Source: DATEMU01 sp964414585 (GTDB lineage: Bacteria; Planctomycetota; Phycisphaerae; UBA1845; UTPLA1). From it: DNA of 64,000 nucleotides. Below, one piece after another: positions 43,295 to 52,834 of this stretch (its first letter is position 1; each line of letters starts with the position of its first letter). The position numbers were made by a program, and so were the translations under genes. The notes beneath the pieces were generated by a model. That model was not told the origin of the DNA, made no database searches, and saw nothing but the letters and a program-made list of their open reading frames with translations. The stretch spans positions 1 to 64,000 of the forward strand of contig CAYPXR010000047.1 in the NCBI GenBank assembly GCA_964414585.1, in the 5' to 3' direction.

Positions 43295-45151
43295 TTGTGC
43301 GGTATCTCCGGCATCTATCGATTTGACGGAAAGCCGGTCGAGCAGTCCACGCTCGAACGCATGAGGGACTCGATGCGCCATCGCGGCCCCGACGACGAGG
43401 GTCTGTTCCTCGAAGGCGCCGTCGGTCTGGCCCATAACCGTCTCTCGATTCTCGATCTCAGCGCCCACGGTCATCAACCGATGCACGACCCACAGGGGCG
43501 AATCTGGATCGTGTACAACGGCGAGATTTACAACTTCCAGGAAATTCGCAAAGACTTGGAAGCCGCCGGTCATCGCTTCCAATCGACCGGCGACACCGAG
43601 GTCGTCCTCCATGCTTATCGCGAATGGGGCCGCGAATGCGTCGAGCGGTTCAACGGCATGTTTGCGTTCGTGCTGTATGATCAGAACACGCGGGAAGTTT
43701 GGGCGGTTCGCGATCGCCTGGGAATCAAGCCCTTCTATTACTACGTCGACAAAGATCAATTCGTCTTTGCGTCGGAGACCAAGGCCATCGTTCAGGCGGA
43801 CGGTGTCCCGCGCCGAATTCGCCGCGAAGCCCTGCCCGAACTCGTCGCCTTCCGGTATCTCTGCAACGGGCAGACCATGTTTGAGAACATCCACGAACTC
43901 AAACCCGGCCATTGGATCGAAGTAAGACCCGGCGGGATTCAGGTGCGACAGTATTGGGATATTCCATACGATGGCGTCGAGGAGTCGACCGACGATCGCT
44001 GGGTGACGGGCTTTCGGGATGAACTCAAAAAGAGCGTGCAGTATCAGTTGATCTCCGATGTCCCTGTGGGGTGCGCGCTGTCCGGGGGAGTGGACTCGTC
44101 ACTGGTGACCGCCCTGTCCTGCGAAACCTCAATATCCAGTATGAAATCGTTCTCCATCGGCTTCGACGACGAAAATTTCGACGAACGGAACTACGCACGC
44201 CACGTGTCCGACGTCCTGGGGATTGAAAATTACGGGCAGGTTCTCACCGAAGACGCGTTTTATGAAAATCTGCCGCGCCTTGTCTGGCACATGGACGAGC
44301 CGATCAACCATCCCAATTCGATTGGCATCTGGATGCTGGCCAGGCTGGCCCGCCAGAAAGTGACCGTCCTGCTCACCGGCGAAGGCGGCGACGAACTGAT
44401 GGGAGGCTACGGTCGATATCGCAAGGTGCTCCTGCAGCGCCATTTGGAACGATCAATTCCGGGCAGTCGTTGGGCGTCGCATCTTGTGCCCGACCGGGCC
44501 GGCGGACGATTGGGTCGCGTAGCGCGGGAGCTTCGTCGAGACGACGACGGCCGCATGATCTGGTCCTCCTGCTATCTTCCAAGCCCGCACATCCGCAGCC
44601 TTTTCGGCGACCGGGGGATTGAGCAGGCCGAAGCGCAGCGCCGGGCGATGCTGGATTATGCGCCGCGCGGAAATCTCATCAATCGCCATCTGTACCTCGA
44701 TCAGAAAACCTACATGGCGTCAGTCCTGATCCGCAATGACAAGATGACCATGGCCGAAAGCCTGGAAGGCCGCGTCCCGTTTCTCGACCACCATGTCGTG
44801 GAGTACGCCGCGCGCGTACCGACCAGTCTCAAAGTCGATCGCCACCAGGGAAAGATCGTCCTGGTCCGTCTGGCAAGCGAACGATTCGGAAGAGAGTTTT
44901 TTCAAAGGGTGAAATCAGGATTCGGGCTGCCCGTCGCCTATTTCCGTGATCGGGGCCTGGAAATCCTGAAGGGTCTGATCCGTAGCCGGTCCTTTCGGGA
45001 GCGCGGGTTGATGGACCCCAAAGCGGTCGATGAATTGCTGAATCGGCATGAACAGGGTCGGGAAAATCTGGCCGAAGGACTCTGGCTCCTGGCCACCCTG
45101 GAACTCTGGGCTCGGACATTCATCGATCGACCCGCCGTAATCGTCAATTGA
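43295..45151 (+). CDS. asnB: Asparagine synthetase-type amidotransferase (AsnB paralog 1)
   Basis: This 618-residue two-domain enzyme starts at TTG (43295) because the catalytic N-terminal Cys must be residue 2 (CGISGIYRFDG). The glutaminase domain shows RHRGPDDEG and NGEIYNF, and the synthetase domain has LSGGVDSSLVTA (ATP pyrophosphatase) and LTGEGGDELMGGY. In polysaccharide loci such enzymes may amidate uronic acids rather than make free Asn, as described for WbpS-type enzymes. The gene begins 9 bp after the ATP-grasp stop. Confidence 0.92.
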   Translation: MCGISGIYRFDGKPVEQSTLERMRDSMRHRGPDDEGLFLEGAVGLAHNRLSILDLSAHGHQPMHDPQGRIWIVYNGEIYNFQEIRKDLEAAGHRFQSTGDTEVVLHAYREWGRECVERFNGMFAFVLYDQNTREVWAVRDRLGIKPFYYYVDKDQFVFASETKAIVQADGVPRRIRREALPELVAFRYLCNGQTMFENIHELKPGHWIEVRPGGIQVRQYWDIPYDGVEESTDDRWVTGFRDELKKSVQYQLISDVPVGCALSGGVDSSLVTALSCETSISSMKSFSIGFDDENFDERNYARHVSDVLGIENYGQVLTEDAFYENLPRLVWHMDEPINHPNSIGIWMLARLARQKVTVLLTGEGGDELMGGYGRYRKVLLQRHLERSIPGSRWASHLVPDRAGGRLGRVARELRRDDDGRMIWSSCYLPSPHIRSLFGDRGIEQAEAQRRAMLDYAPRGNLINRHLYLDQKTYMASVLIRNDKMTMAESLEGRVPFLDHHVVEYAARVPTSLKVDRHQGKIVLVRLASERFGREFFQRVKSGFGLPVAYFRDRGLEILKGLIRSRSFRERGLMDPKAVDELLNRHEQGRENLAEGLWLLATLELWARTFIDRPAVIVN

Positions 45152-45280
45152 CGCCTTGCCTCCGGCGGAAGCCCGGATTTGGGCGGCTACAATAGTTGGA
45201 GTCGATGGTTCCTCAAATTGGCTGGGGTGGCCGATATTCAAAATAACGATGTTTGAAAGCATTTGGACGAGGATATCTCG

Positions 45281-46657
45281 ATGACGCGAATGGGCGGATA
45301 TCCGGCGCCGTTGGTTCGGCGGGATTTCTATCGCCAACCCCTGGCGCGAAGACCGGCGCCGGTGCCCTATGCACCGGCCGGTGAGGTCCTCGCTTCCGGG
45401 CCGGCCGAAAGCAGCCTCCCGTCATTCCTTGGTATCCTGACCGGGCTTTACTACGTCTCCACCGTGACGATGAGCGGCGCGGCATATGACGTGTCCTGGG
45501 TGCCGCAATTGATTGGCGCGATCCTCGGATTGACCTGGATTATCGTCGGACTGTGTTTGCACGGCCACAAGATTCGATGGTCGAAGCCCGTCACCATGTT
45601 ACTGATTTTCACCGCGTGGACGGCCACGGGATTCCTGGTGACGGCCGATTTGGATTATTTCATTTCCGCATACCAGTTGCTTCTCAAGATCAGCGTCGTG
45701 ACCTGGATCTGTCTCCAAACCGTGAGAACGCGGCGAGACCTCATGGTGTGTTTCATTTTGCTCGGCTTGACCACGATTGTCGTTCTGTTTCAGGGATTGG
45801 ACGCGATCATCAAATCAGTGGAAGTGGCCGGGGTGCGCGGCGCCAAGGGTCAACGCGCCGGGACGGACCTGATGACCAACGCGAACGCGCTCGGTCAGTT
45901 GGGCGTGCTCGCTTTCATCGGTACCGTGGCGTGCTTGATGGGACACAAGAACACTGTCATGCGCCTCATCGCGATCGGTTTCGGTCTTGCGAGCATGTAC
46001 CTCATCGCGGCTTCCGGATCGAGAATGGCGATGCTCGCCGTCGTCCTGTTTGCGGCAGGAATCTACTGGTTCCATTTTAGAAAATCGGGAAGCTCCTCGA
46101 TTGGCCGACGGATCGTTTTGATGTTCCTGGCCGTTTTCCTGATCATCGGCAGTACCCTTTTTCTCACGAAGATGCCGTTCTTCTTCAGGTTCAAGGAGGC
46201 CTTTGAAAGCAAGGAAAGCCTTGAAAAGGAACCTCGCGTCGAGTATTTCTTCCGCGCCCTTGGTGCCACGGCGCAACACCCCGTGTTGGGGCTCGGCATG
46301 GGCGGCTTTGCCATCGCTCGATTGGGGGAAAATGCCAAGCATGTCGGCCACTTTTCCCATTCGAGTATCTCTGAAACGCTCTCGTGTACGGGTATTCCCG
46401 GGTTCCTGATTTACTTCGGCTCCTATTTTGCCATGTACAGGTTGATACGAAAAACCCGCGGGCTCCCGCTGCCGCCTCAGGACAAGACCATGATGGACAT
46501 CATCATGGCTTTATTCGTCGTGCTGATTCTCTTTAACATCGTCGCCATCATGGAGCAGGATCGATTGGTCTGGCCCCTGACCGGCGCGGTCCTCGGCTAT
46601 ACGGGATATCTCTACGATCGATATTCCCGGCCGACGCCTCAGCACATCGCCGCTTGA
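45281..46657 (+). CDS. O-antigen ligase/polymerase (Wzy_C) family membrane protein
   Basis: This is a 458-residue polytopic protein with about ten or more helices. The Wzy/WaaL-type region reads TDLMTNANALGQLGVLAF and AASGSRMAMLAVVLFAAG, followed by a periplasmic loop and HPVLGLGMGGFA before SHSSISETLSCTGIPGFLIYF; together these are typical of the Wzy_C domain. An ATG at 45281 with GAGGAT upstream was chosen over an in-frame TTG at 45263. It probably polymerises repeat units after flipping, or ligates the chain to an acceptor. Confidence 0.88.
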   Translation: MTRMGGYPAPLVRRDFYRQPLARRPAPVPYAPAGEVLASGPAESSLPSFLGILTGLYYVSTVTMSGAAYDVSWVPQLIGAILGLTWIIVGLCLHGHKIRWSKPVTMLLIFTAWTATGFLVTADLDYFISAYQLLLKISVVTWICLQTVRTRRDLMVCFILLGLTTIVVLFQGLDAIIKSVEVAGVRGAKGQRAGTDLMTNANALGQLGVLAFIGTVACLMGHKNTVMRLIAIGFGLASMYLIAASGSRMAMLAVVLFAAGIYWFHFRKSGSSSIGRRIVLMFLAVFLIIGSTLFLTKMPFFFRFKEAFESKESLEKEPRVEYFFRALGATAQHPVLGLGMGGFAIARLGENAKHVGHFSHSSISETLSCTGIPGFLIYFGSYFAMYRLIRKTRGLPLPPQDKTMMDIIMALFVVLILFNIVAIMEQDRLVWPLTGAVLGYTGYLYDRYSRPTPQHIAA

Positions 46658-46679
46658 GCCCTCCGGATCGCACGTCACC

Positions 46680-47804
46680 ATGAAAATTGCGATTGTTTTG
46701 GATTCGCTCGCACGCGGCGGCGCCGAGCGCCAGGCCATGTTCGCCGCTCGCGAACTGACTCGCCAGGGCCGCGACGTCGAGTTGATCTATTACCATCGCA
46801 TGGCCGACGCCTATGACGTCTCCACCCTCGAAAACACGAAAGTCACCTTTATCCCCAAGGACGGCGCCTACCTCCGACTGCTCATGAGATTGAGGAAGCA
46901 CATTCGGATTAACCGCTACGACGTCGTTCACGGTTTCAAAAGCAGCCCGAGCCTGTACGCCGGGCTGGCCGCGTGGTCCTCGCGCGTGCCGGTCGTTCTC
47001 GGCGGAATCCGCTGCGAATACGACGAAGTCGGATGGCTTCGCATGACCCATGTCTGCATCAACCGGCTGATCGACGGCTGGGTTGTCAATTCCAACGCAA
47101 CGACCGATTCAATGGTGCGTGAGATTGGAGCGCGGCGAGAGGCAGTTTATGTGGTTTACAACGGGATCGAACCGCAAATGTTCCAATCCAGCTTGACCGC
47201 CCAGGAGGCCAAACGCCGCCTGGGCATCGCTCCCGAATCCGGCGTCGTCTCCATCTTTGCCGCCATCCGCCCGCAGAAGAACCACGAATTGTTCATCGAA
47301 GTGGCCGCGGCCGTGGCCAGGCAGCTTCCGCAAACCCGCTTCCTCGTGATCGGTGACGGCGACGAACGTGCCCGATTCGAAAACCAGGCGCGATCATTGG
47401 GCGTCGCCGAAAACGTCATGTTCCTCGGGCTGCGTCAGGACATTCCCGATCTTCTGGCGGCCACTGACATCTCCGTCTTGACCTCTCACTACGAAGGCTT
47501 GGCCAACGCGCTTCTGGAGGCGATGGCGGCCGGCAAGCCCGTGGTTACGACGGGATATGCCGGCGCGGACGAACTCGTGACCGATGGCCGCGAAGGATTC
47601 GTGACGCCGATGGGCGACGCCTCCGCCATGGCGGGCAAATTGTGCGAACTGCTCCGCAATCCTTCGCTGCGAAAAAAACTCGGCGACAACGGCAAACAGA
47701 CCGTCGCCACCCGGTTCGAAATGCCCGTCATGGCAAAAAACCTCTACGCCGTTTACGAACGCTGTTTCGAGCAAGCCCGTCGCCGGCGCAGAGTATCGGC
47801 CTGA
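46680..47804 (+). CDS. Family 4 glycosyltransferase
   Basis: This 374-residue GT-B glycosyltransferase begins KIAIVLDSLARGGAERQ. It ends with the donor-binding helix segment SHYEGLANALLEAMAAGKPVV, which contains the EX7E-type motif of GT4 enzymes. VVYNGIEPQMF and FLVIGDGDERARFE support the assignment. It has no signal peptide and acts on the cytoplasmic face. It is followed after 28 bp by the second AsnB gene. Sugar and linkage are unknown. Confidence 0.92.
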   Translation: MKIAIVLDSLARGGAERQAMFAARELTRQGRDVELIYYHRMADAYDVSTLENTKVTFIPKDGAYLRLLMRLRKHIRINRYDVVHGFKSSPSLYAGLAAWSSRVPVVLGGIRCEYDEVGWLRMTHVCINRLIDGWVVNSNATTDSMVREIGARREAVYVVYNGIEPQMFQSSLTAQEAKRRLGIAPESGVVSIFAAIRPQKNHELFIEVAAAVARQLPQTRFLVIGDGDERARFENQARSLGVAENVMFLGLRQDIPDLLAATDISVLTSHYEGLANALLEAMAAGKPVVTTGYAGADELVTDGREGFVTPMGDASAMAGKLCELLRNPSLRKKLGDNGKQTVATRFEMPVMAKNLYAVYERCFEQARRRRRVSA

Positions 47805-47832
47805 TCGCAATCGTTTCGGGGGAGACTCTCCT

Positions 47833-49704
47833 ATTTGCGGCATCTGCGGCATACTTGATTTCAATTCCGCCGGCGTGGAGGAGTCGCTCGTCGCGAAGAT
47901 GACGCGCGCCCTGTCCCATCGCGGTCCCGACGACACCGGCGTCTGGGTCCACGGCCCGGTCGGTCTGGGTCAGGCCCGCCTCAGCATCATCGACTTGTCG
48001 CCGCTCGGCCATCAACCGATGTCCACCCCCGACGGTCGCGCGACGATCACCTATAACGGTGAAATCTACAACTTCCCCGAACTCCGCCGCGCTTTGGAGG
48101 CCGAAGGCGTGCAGTTTCGCGGACGCTCGGACACCGAAGTCGCGCTGCATGCCTACGTCCGCTGGGGAACGGCCGCCTTCGCCAGGTTCAACGGCATGTT
48201 CGCCTTCGCATTGTGGGACAATTCAGAGCAGCGGCTGTATCTCGTCCGCGATCGCTTCGGAATCAAGCCGCTCTTCTATCATCCCTTCGATGGCGGCGTC
48301 GTCTTCGGCTCGGAAATGAAGGCGATCCTGGCCTCCGGTCGCCCGCAACGCTCGATGGACTGGCACGCCCTGCACGAGTTCATCTACTACGGCAATCCGC
48401 TCGGGCGCCACACGATGTTTGAGAGCATCCGCCGGCTTCAGGCCGGCGAATATCTCACCATCGATCGCACCGGCGCCAAGATCGCGGCCTATTGGACCGT
48501 CGAACAAATCAAGCCCGTCACCGATGATATCGAAACCGCGACGCTCAAAGTCCGCGACCTGTTGGACAAGGCCGTCGAGCGCCACCTGATCAGCGACGTG
48601 CCCGTCGGCGTCTTCTTGAGTGGGGGAGTTGATTCCTCGGCGATCACCGCGCTGGCGACGCGCCACTACACCGGCCGCCTGAATACCTATTCCGTCGGAT
48701 TTGATTTTGATAAGGGAATCAATGAATTGCCCAAGGCCCGCTTCGTGGCCGATCGCTTCGGGACCGAACACCAGGAACTGAAAATCGTAGCCACCAACAT
48801 GCCCGACATCATCGAAAAAATCGTCCGCTGCCACGACGAACCTTTCGGTGATTCGGCGAACCTGCCGCTGTACCTGTTGAGCGAGGCGCTAAAGGGCTCC
48901 GTGAAAGTCATTCTGCAGGGCGATGGCGGCGACGAAGTCTTCGCCGGTTACCGTCGCTACAACGTACTCTCATTTGAAAGTTTCTGGCGGGCAGTCGCCA
49001 AACCGGCCACGTTTGCCGCATCGCTGTTTCTCCGGGGCCCGACCTTCTTTCGCGCGACGCGTTTCTTTCGGGCCATCAGCGACCCCGATCCGGCCATGCG
49101 GATGGCCCTGCTGCTGACCGAAGAACCCTATCAGGACCCGCCGACAAGAGTCTTTTCCGCCGAAGCCGTGCGCCGGCTCGCGACCTTTGATCCCTTCGAA
49201 CGCTATCGCGAGTTCTACGGTCGTCTCAAAACCCTCGACGTGGTGCAACGAATGTTGTACACCGATTGCCAGGTCCTCCTCACCGACCAGTTTCTCGAAA
49301 AAGTCGATCGCGCGACAATGGCCCACAGCATCGAAGTCCGCGTCCCCTTCCTCGACGGCGAAATGACCGAATACGTCATGGGCCTGCCCGCGGCGATGAA
49401 GGTCAAGCGCGGCCAGAAGAAATGGATTCTGCGAAAGGCCATGCGCGGCATCGTTCCGGATGAAATCCTCGACGGCCCCAAGACCGGCTTCGGCGTCCCG
49501 TACCCTTACTGGTTGGCCAAGCCCTTGTCCGGCTATCTGAAATCGGTGCTCTTGGATGAGAGTAGTCTTTCCTGGGGACTTTTCGATAAGCGCAAGCTTG
49601 AACAGGCGATCGAAGTGCACATCAACGGAACTCGCAACAACGGATTCCTCCTCTACAAGCTCCTGAATCTCGCCCTCTGGCATCGGTTCTATCTCTGCAA
49701 CTAA
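47833..49704 (+). CDS. asnB: Asparagine synthetase-type amidotransferase (AsnB paralog 2), apparent ATT start
   Basis: This is a 623-residue enzyme. The conserved N-terminus CGICGILDFNSAG requires Cys directly after the initiator, and the codon before TGC is ATT (47833-47835). No ATG, GTG or TTG lies at a suitable place: the first GTG in frame (47875) would remove the catalytic Cys. A strong GGGGGAGA (47818-47825) ends 7 bases before the ATT, supporting its use. Other motifs are HRGPDDTG, NGEIYNFPEL, FLSGGVDSSAITA and LQGDGGDEVFAGY. It is a probable glycan amidotransferase by context, or a free-Asn enzyme. Confidence 0.85.
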   Translation: MCGICGILDFNSAGVEESLVAKMTRALSHRGPDDTGVWVHGPVGLGQARLSIIDLSPLGHQPMSTPDGRATITYNGEIYNFPELRRALEAEGVQFRGRSDTEVALHAYVRWGTAAFARFNGMFAFALWDNSEQRLYLVRDRFGIKPLFYHPFDGGVVFGSEMKAILASGRPQRSMDWHALHEFIYYGNPLGRHTMFESIRRLQAGEYLTIDRTGAKIAAYWTVEQIKPVTDDIETATLKVRDLLDKAVERHLISDVPVGVFLSGGVDSSAITALATRHYTGRLNTYSVGFDFDKGINELPKARFVADRFGTEHQELKIVATNMPDIIEKIVRCHDEPFGDSANLPLYLLSEALKGSVKVILQGDGGDEVFAGYRRYNVLSFESFWRAVAKPATFAASLFLRGPTFFRATRFFRAISDPDPAMRMALLLTEEPYQDPPTRVFSAEAVRRLATFDPFERYREFYGRLKTLDVVQRMLYTDCQVLLTDQFLEKVDRATMAHSIEVRVPFLDGEMTEYVMGLPAAMKVKRGQKKWILRKAMRGIVPDEILDGPKTGFGVPYPYWLAKPLSGYLKSVLLDESSLSWGLFDKRKLEQAIEVHINGTRNNGFLLYKLLNLALWHRFYLCN

Positions 49705-49713
49705 CACACGCGA

Positions 49714-50820
49714 ATGGCCTCGACCAATTCCACCGCCGACCTCGCGATCCTCGGCTCATACCCGCCGCCCTACGGTGGCGTGAGCGTCCACGTCCAGCGG
49801 CTTTGCCCCCTGTTGGAAAAGCGCGGGATCAGCTACGTCGTCTACAACGCCACCGGCGACTACGGCGACGGCAAGCGAGTCGTCCCCGTCTTCACCGGCC
49901 GCCGATCGTGGATGATTCGCTACTTCTTCACCGGCCGCGAGCAGGCGATCTACCTGATGTCCGACCGCCTGATCACCTGGGTCATCGCCGCGATCGTCTC
50001 CAGGCTCCGTGGAAAGAGGATCATCATTCGCCTCCGCAACGCGGCGGTACCCGACTGGATCAAACAATCCTGGTGGCGGCAAACGCTCGCCCGATTCGCC
50101 CTGCGGCGCATGGAAGGAATCGTCTGCGTCAGTCAGTTGCTCTACGACTCCTGCCGCTCGCTCGGCGTTCCGCAGGAGCGCCTCCACTGGTCCCCGGGCT
50201 TTCTCCCGCCCTCGGACCCGTCCGCGGACCGTGGCGACGTCAATCCCGAAGTGTGGGACTTCGTGAAGAAGCGAAGCCCGATCATCGCCGCCAACGGCAA
50301 AGTCGATTGGTACAACGGCCAGGACCTCTACGGTCTGGATCAACTCTTGGAATTGGCGACGCGGCTCAAGCCCGATTACCCCAACATCGGCATCGTCGTC
50401 TGCATGTGGAATCATCTGCCCGGCGACGACGCCTACATTCAGAAGCTCAATGACGAGGCCAAATCGCGCGGCGTAAGCGACGCCATCCTCCTCAACACCC
50501 GGAGCGGCGTCTTTGTGCCGGTCCTGGCGGACGCGGATGTCTTCATTCGCCCGACAAACACCGACGGCGATGCCAACAGCGTTCGCGAAGGCCTGTATTT
50601 GGGCATCCCCACCATCGCCAGCGACGCCGTCGAACGCCCGGCCGGCACGATCCTGTTTCGCAACCGCAACGTCGACGATATGGAAGCCAAGGTCCGATCC
50701 GCCTTGACTCACGCGGACAAAAGCAAAAGGCGCCCGCCCGAAGTAAACTCTCAGGATCGAACCCGAATCGACACCTACCTCCACCTGCTGGAATCCTTCG
50801 CGAAAAACGGCTCCGCCTGA
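49714..50820 (+). CDS. Glycosyltransferase (GT4-like, GT-B fold)
   Basis: This 368-residue protein has the N-terminal LGSYPPPYGGVSVHVQRL of group 1 glycosyltransferases. A C-terminal donor region FIRPTNTDGDANSVREGLYL has an E in the usual nucleotide-sugar position. It has no signal peptide. It begins 9 bp after AsnB paralog 2 and precedes AsnB paralog 3, so each amidotransferase in this part is paired with a glycosyltransferase. The acceptor is unknown. Confidence 0.83.
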   Translation: MASTNSTADLAILGSYPPPYGGVSVHVQRLCPLLEKRGISYVVYNATGDYGDGKRVVPVFTGRRSWMIRYFFTGREQAIYLMSDRLITWVIAAIVSRLRGKRIIIRLRNAAVPDWIKQSWWRQTLARFALRRMEGIVCVSQLLYDSCRSLGVPQERLHWSPGFLPPSDPSADRGDVNPEVWDFVKKRSPIIAANGKVDWYNGQDLYGLDQLLELATRLKPDYPNIGIVVCMWNHLPGDDAYIQKLNDEAKSRGVSDAILLNTRSGVFVPVLADADVFIRPTNTDGDANSVREGLYLGIPTIASDAVERPAGTILFRNRNVDDMEAKVRSALTHADKSKRRPPEVNSQDRTRIDTYLHLLESFAKNGSA

Positions 50821-50850
50821 TCGAGCCGAACAAATCCGAGCCAAACTGAT

Positions 50851-52782
50851 ATGTGCGGAATCTGCGGATATGTTGGAGCGCACCGGCCCGAACTCTTGGA
50901 GCCGATGTGCCTCTCCATGGTCCATCGCGGCCCCGACGACATGGGCCTCTGGCACGACGAAAAAGGTCCGGTCGGCCTCGGCCACCGCCGCCTCTCGATC
51001 ATCGACCTGAGCCCCGCCGGTCATCAGCCGATGACCAACGAGGACGGCACCGTTTGGATCTCCTTCAACGGTGAAATCTACGATTTCCAGGAGCACCGCG
51101 AGCGACTCGTCGCCAAAGGCCACCAGTTCAAAAGCTATAGCGACACGGAAGTCCTCGTTCACCTGTACGAAGAAATGGGCCCCGACCTCGTCCGCGAACT
51201 CAACGGCATCTTCGCCCTTGCCATCTGGGACAGCCGCAAGAAGCAACTCTTCCTCGCGCGCGACCACGCCGGAATCAAGCCGCTCTATTACTGGCAGGAT
51301 GGTCCCCGGCTCTACTTCGCCTCCGAAATTAAGGCGCTCCTTCGCATACCGAACATCCCTCGCGAATTGAACGAAAACGCCGTGCCGGAGTATCTGACGC
51401 TCCTCTGGGTCCCCGGCGAAGAAACAATGTTGAAGGCCGTCCGCAAGATCGAGCCCGGTCACTATCTGATCTGGAAAGACGGCCGCATCGAAACCCGGCA
51501 ATGGTTTACCCTCGACTACACGGCGGACGAATCCGTCAGCGAATCCGAATGGATCGATCGCGTTCACGACACCTTCATGCGCACGACGCGCCGGCAGATG
51601 GTCTCCGACGTCCCGCTCGGCGCATTCCTCTCCGGCGGCGCCGATTCGTCCGGCATCGTCGCCTGCATGAGACATTCCTTTCCCGATCGCGAGATCAACT
51701 GCTATTCATACACTTTCGATCAAGGCGACATGGCCCGCGACCAGTTTGAGTACGATTTCCCCTATGCCGAACAGGTCGCCAGACATCTCGGTGTAACCCT
51801 GAAGTCGTTCCATCTTCGCCCGGACGTCATCTCCATTCTCCCCAAGCTCGTCTACCACATGGACGAGCCCGACGCGGATCAATCGATTTTCCCCGCGTAC
51901 CTGATTTCAAAACTCGCCCGCGAGGATGGCACGACGGTCTTGTTGTCCGGCACCGGCGGCGACGAAGTCTTCTTCGGATACCGGAGCCATCAGGCGCTTC
52001 GTCGAATGGAAAAACTAGGTTGGGTCCCGCGCTGGCTGCTCGCGCCGGTCCTCGCCGCGGCGACAGGTCTCACCACGCGCATGATGGGCGCCCAAAGCGC
52101 CCTGCCTCGCCGGCTCCGCAAGTTCCGCTCCGCGCTGCTGGGCAACGGAGTCGAACGTTTCCTTTCGCTGTCCGACTGGTCCAGCCCAACGGCGCGCGAG
52201 CGCATCTTCTCCGCCGACTTCGCCGCGCGCCTCGATCCATCCCGCCTCACGCCGCCGTCGCTCCAGAAGTACTACGATAATTTCATCGGCCGGGGAGAAC
52301 TGAACCGCCGTTCGCACATCCTGATCCAAACCTTCCTGGCCGCGCACAACTTCAATTACACCGACAAGACCAGCATGGCCGCCTCCGTCGAAGCCCGCGT
52401 GCCCTACCTCGACGTGGAATTGATGCGGCTGTGCGCCATCATCCCGGAGCGTTACAAGCTCAAGGGAATGGAAACCAAGTTCCTCCTTAAGGAAGCCATG
52501 ACCCGCTACCTGCCGCGCCAGGTGCTCTATCGCAGCAAGACCGGCTTCGGCGCGCCCCTGCGAAAATGGGTCGCCGACGATCTCAAGGACTGCCTGGAAG
52601 ACCAGCTCGGCCCCAAACGACTCGGCCGTCGCGGTCTCTTCGATCCGACGGCGCTCCGCCACATACTCCGGGAAAATATTGAAAACAAAGCCGACCACGC
52701 CTATTTGATCTACGCACTGCTCACCCTCGAACTATGGATGCAGACCTTCGTCGATCGCGCCGGCGAACCCGTTTCTCTTTGA
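50851..52782 (+). CDS. asnB: Asparagine synthetase-type amidotransferase (AsnB paralog 3)
   Basis: This 643-residue enzyme starts at ATG with the catalytic Cys next (CGICGYVGAHRPE). The glutaminase domain shows HRGPDDMGLW and NGEIYDFQEH. The synthetase domain has FLSGGADSSGIVACM, where Ala replaces the usual Val of SGGVDSS, and LSGTGGDEVFFGY. The C-terminus has YRSKTGFGAPLRKWV, as in the other two copies. It differs from paralogs 1 and 2 enough to suggest old duplication or separate acquisition. A free-Asn role cannot be excluded. Confidence 0.92.
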   Translation: MCGICGYVGAHRPELLEPMCLSMVHRGPDDMGLWHDEKGPVGLGHRRLSIIDLSPAGHQPMTNEDGTVWISFNGEIYDFQEHRERLVAKGHQFKSYSDTEVLVHLYEEMGPDLVRELNGIFALAIWDSRKKQLFLARDHAGIKPLYYWQDGPRLYFASEIKALLRIPNIPRELNENAVPEYLTLLWVPGEETMLKAVRKIEPGHYLIWKDGRIETRQWFTLDYTADESVSESEWIDRVHDTFMRTTRRQMVSDVPLGAFLSGGADSSGIVACMRHSFPDREINCYSYTFDQGDMARDQFEYDFPYAEQVARHLGVTLKSFHLRPDVISILPKLVYHMDEPDADQSIFPAYLISKLAREDGTTVLLSGTGGDEVFFGYRSHQALRRMEKLGWVPRWLLAPVLAAATGLTTRMMGAQSALPRRLRKFRSALLGNGVERFLSLSDWSSPTARERIFSADFAARLDPSRLTPPSLQKYYDNFIGRGELNRRSHILIQTFLAAHNFNYTDKTSMAASVEARVPYLDVELMRLCAIIPERYKLKGMETKFLLKEAMTRYLPRQVLYRSKTGFGAPLRKWVADDLKDCLEDQLGPKRLGRRGLFDPTALRHILRENIENKADHAYLIYALLTLELWMQTFVDRAGEPVSL

Positions 52783-52834
52783 CGATGGCGTGCACCATGA
52801 ATGCCGATAGAGGATTGAAAGGAGTCGAGGCGAG

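Noticed and set aside
45152..45280. TACAAT box before the Wzy-like gene as an internal promoter
   Set aside because: No -35-like hexamer lies at suitable spacing, so the match is probably chance.
49756..51675. 639-codon open frame on the minus strand
   Set aside because: It lies antisense to the glycosyltransferase and AsnB paralog 3; long antisense frames are expected in this GC-rich sequence and the sense proteins have clear motifs.
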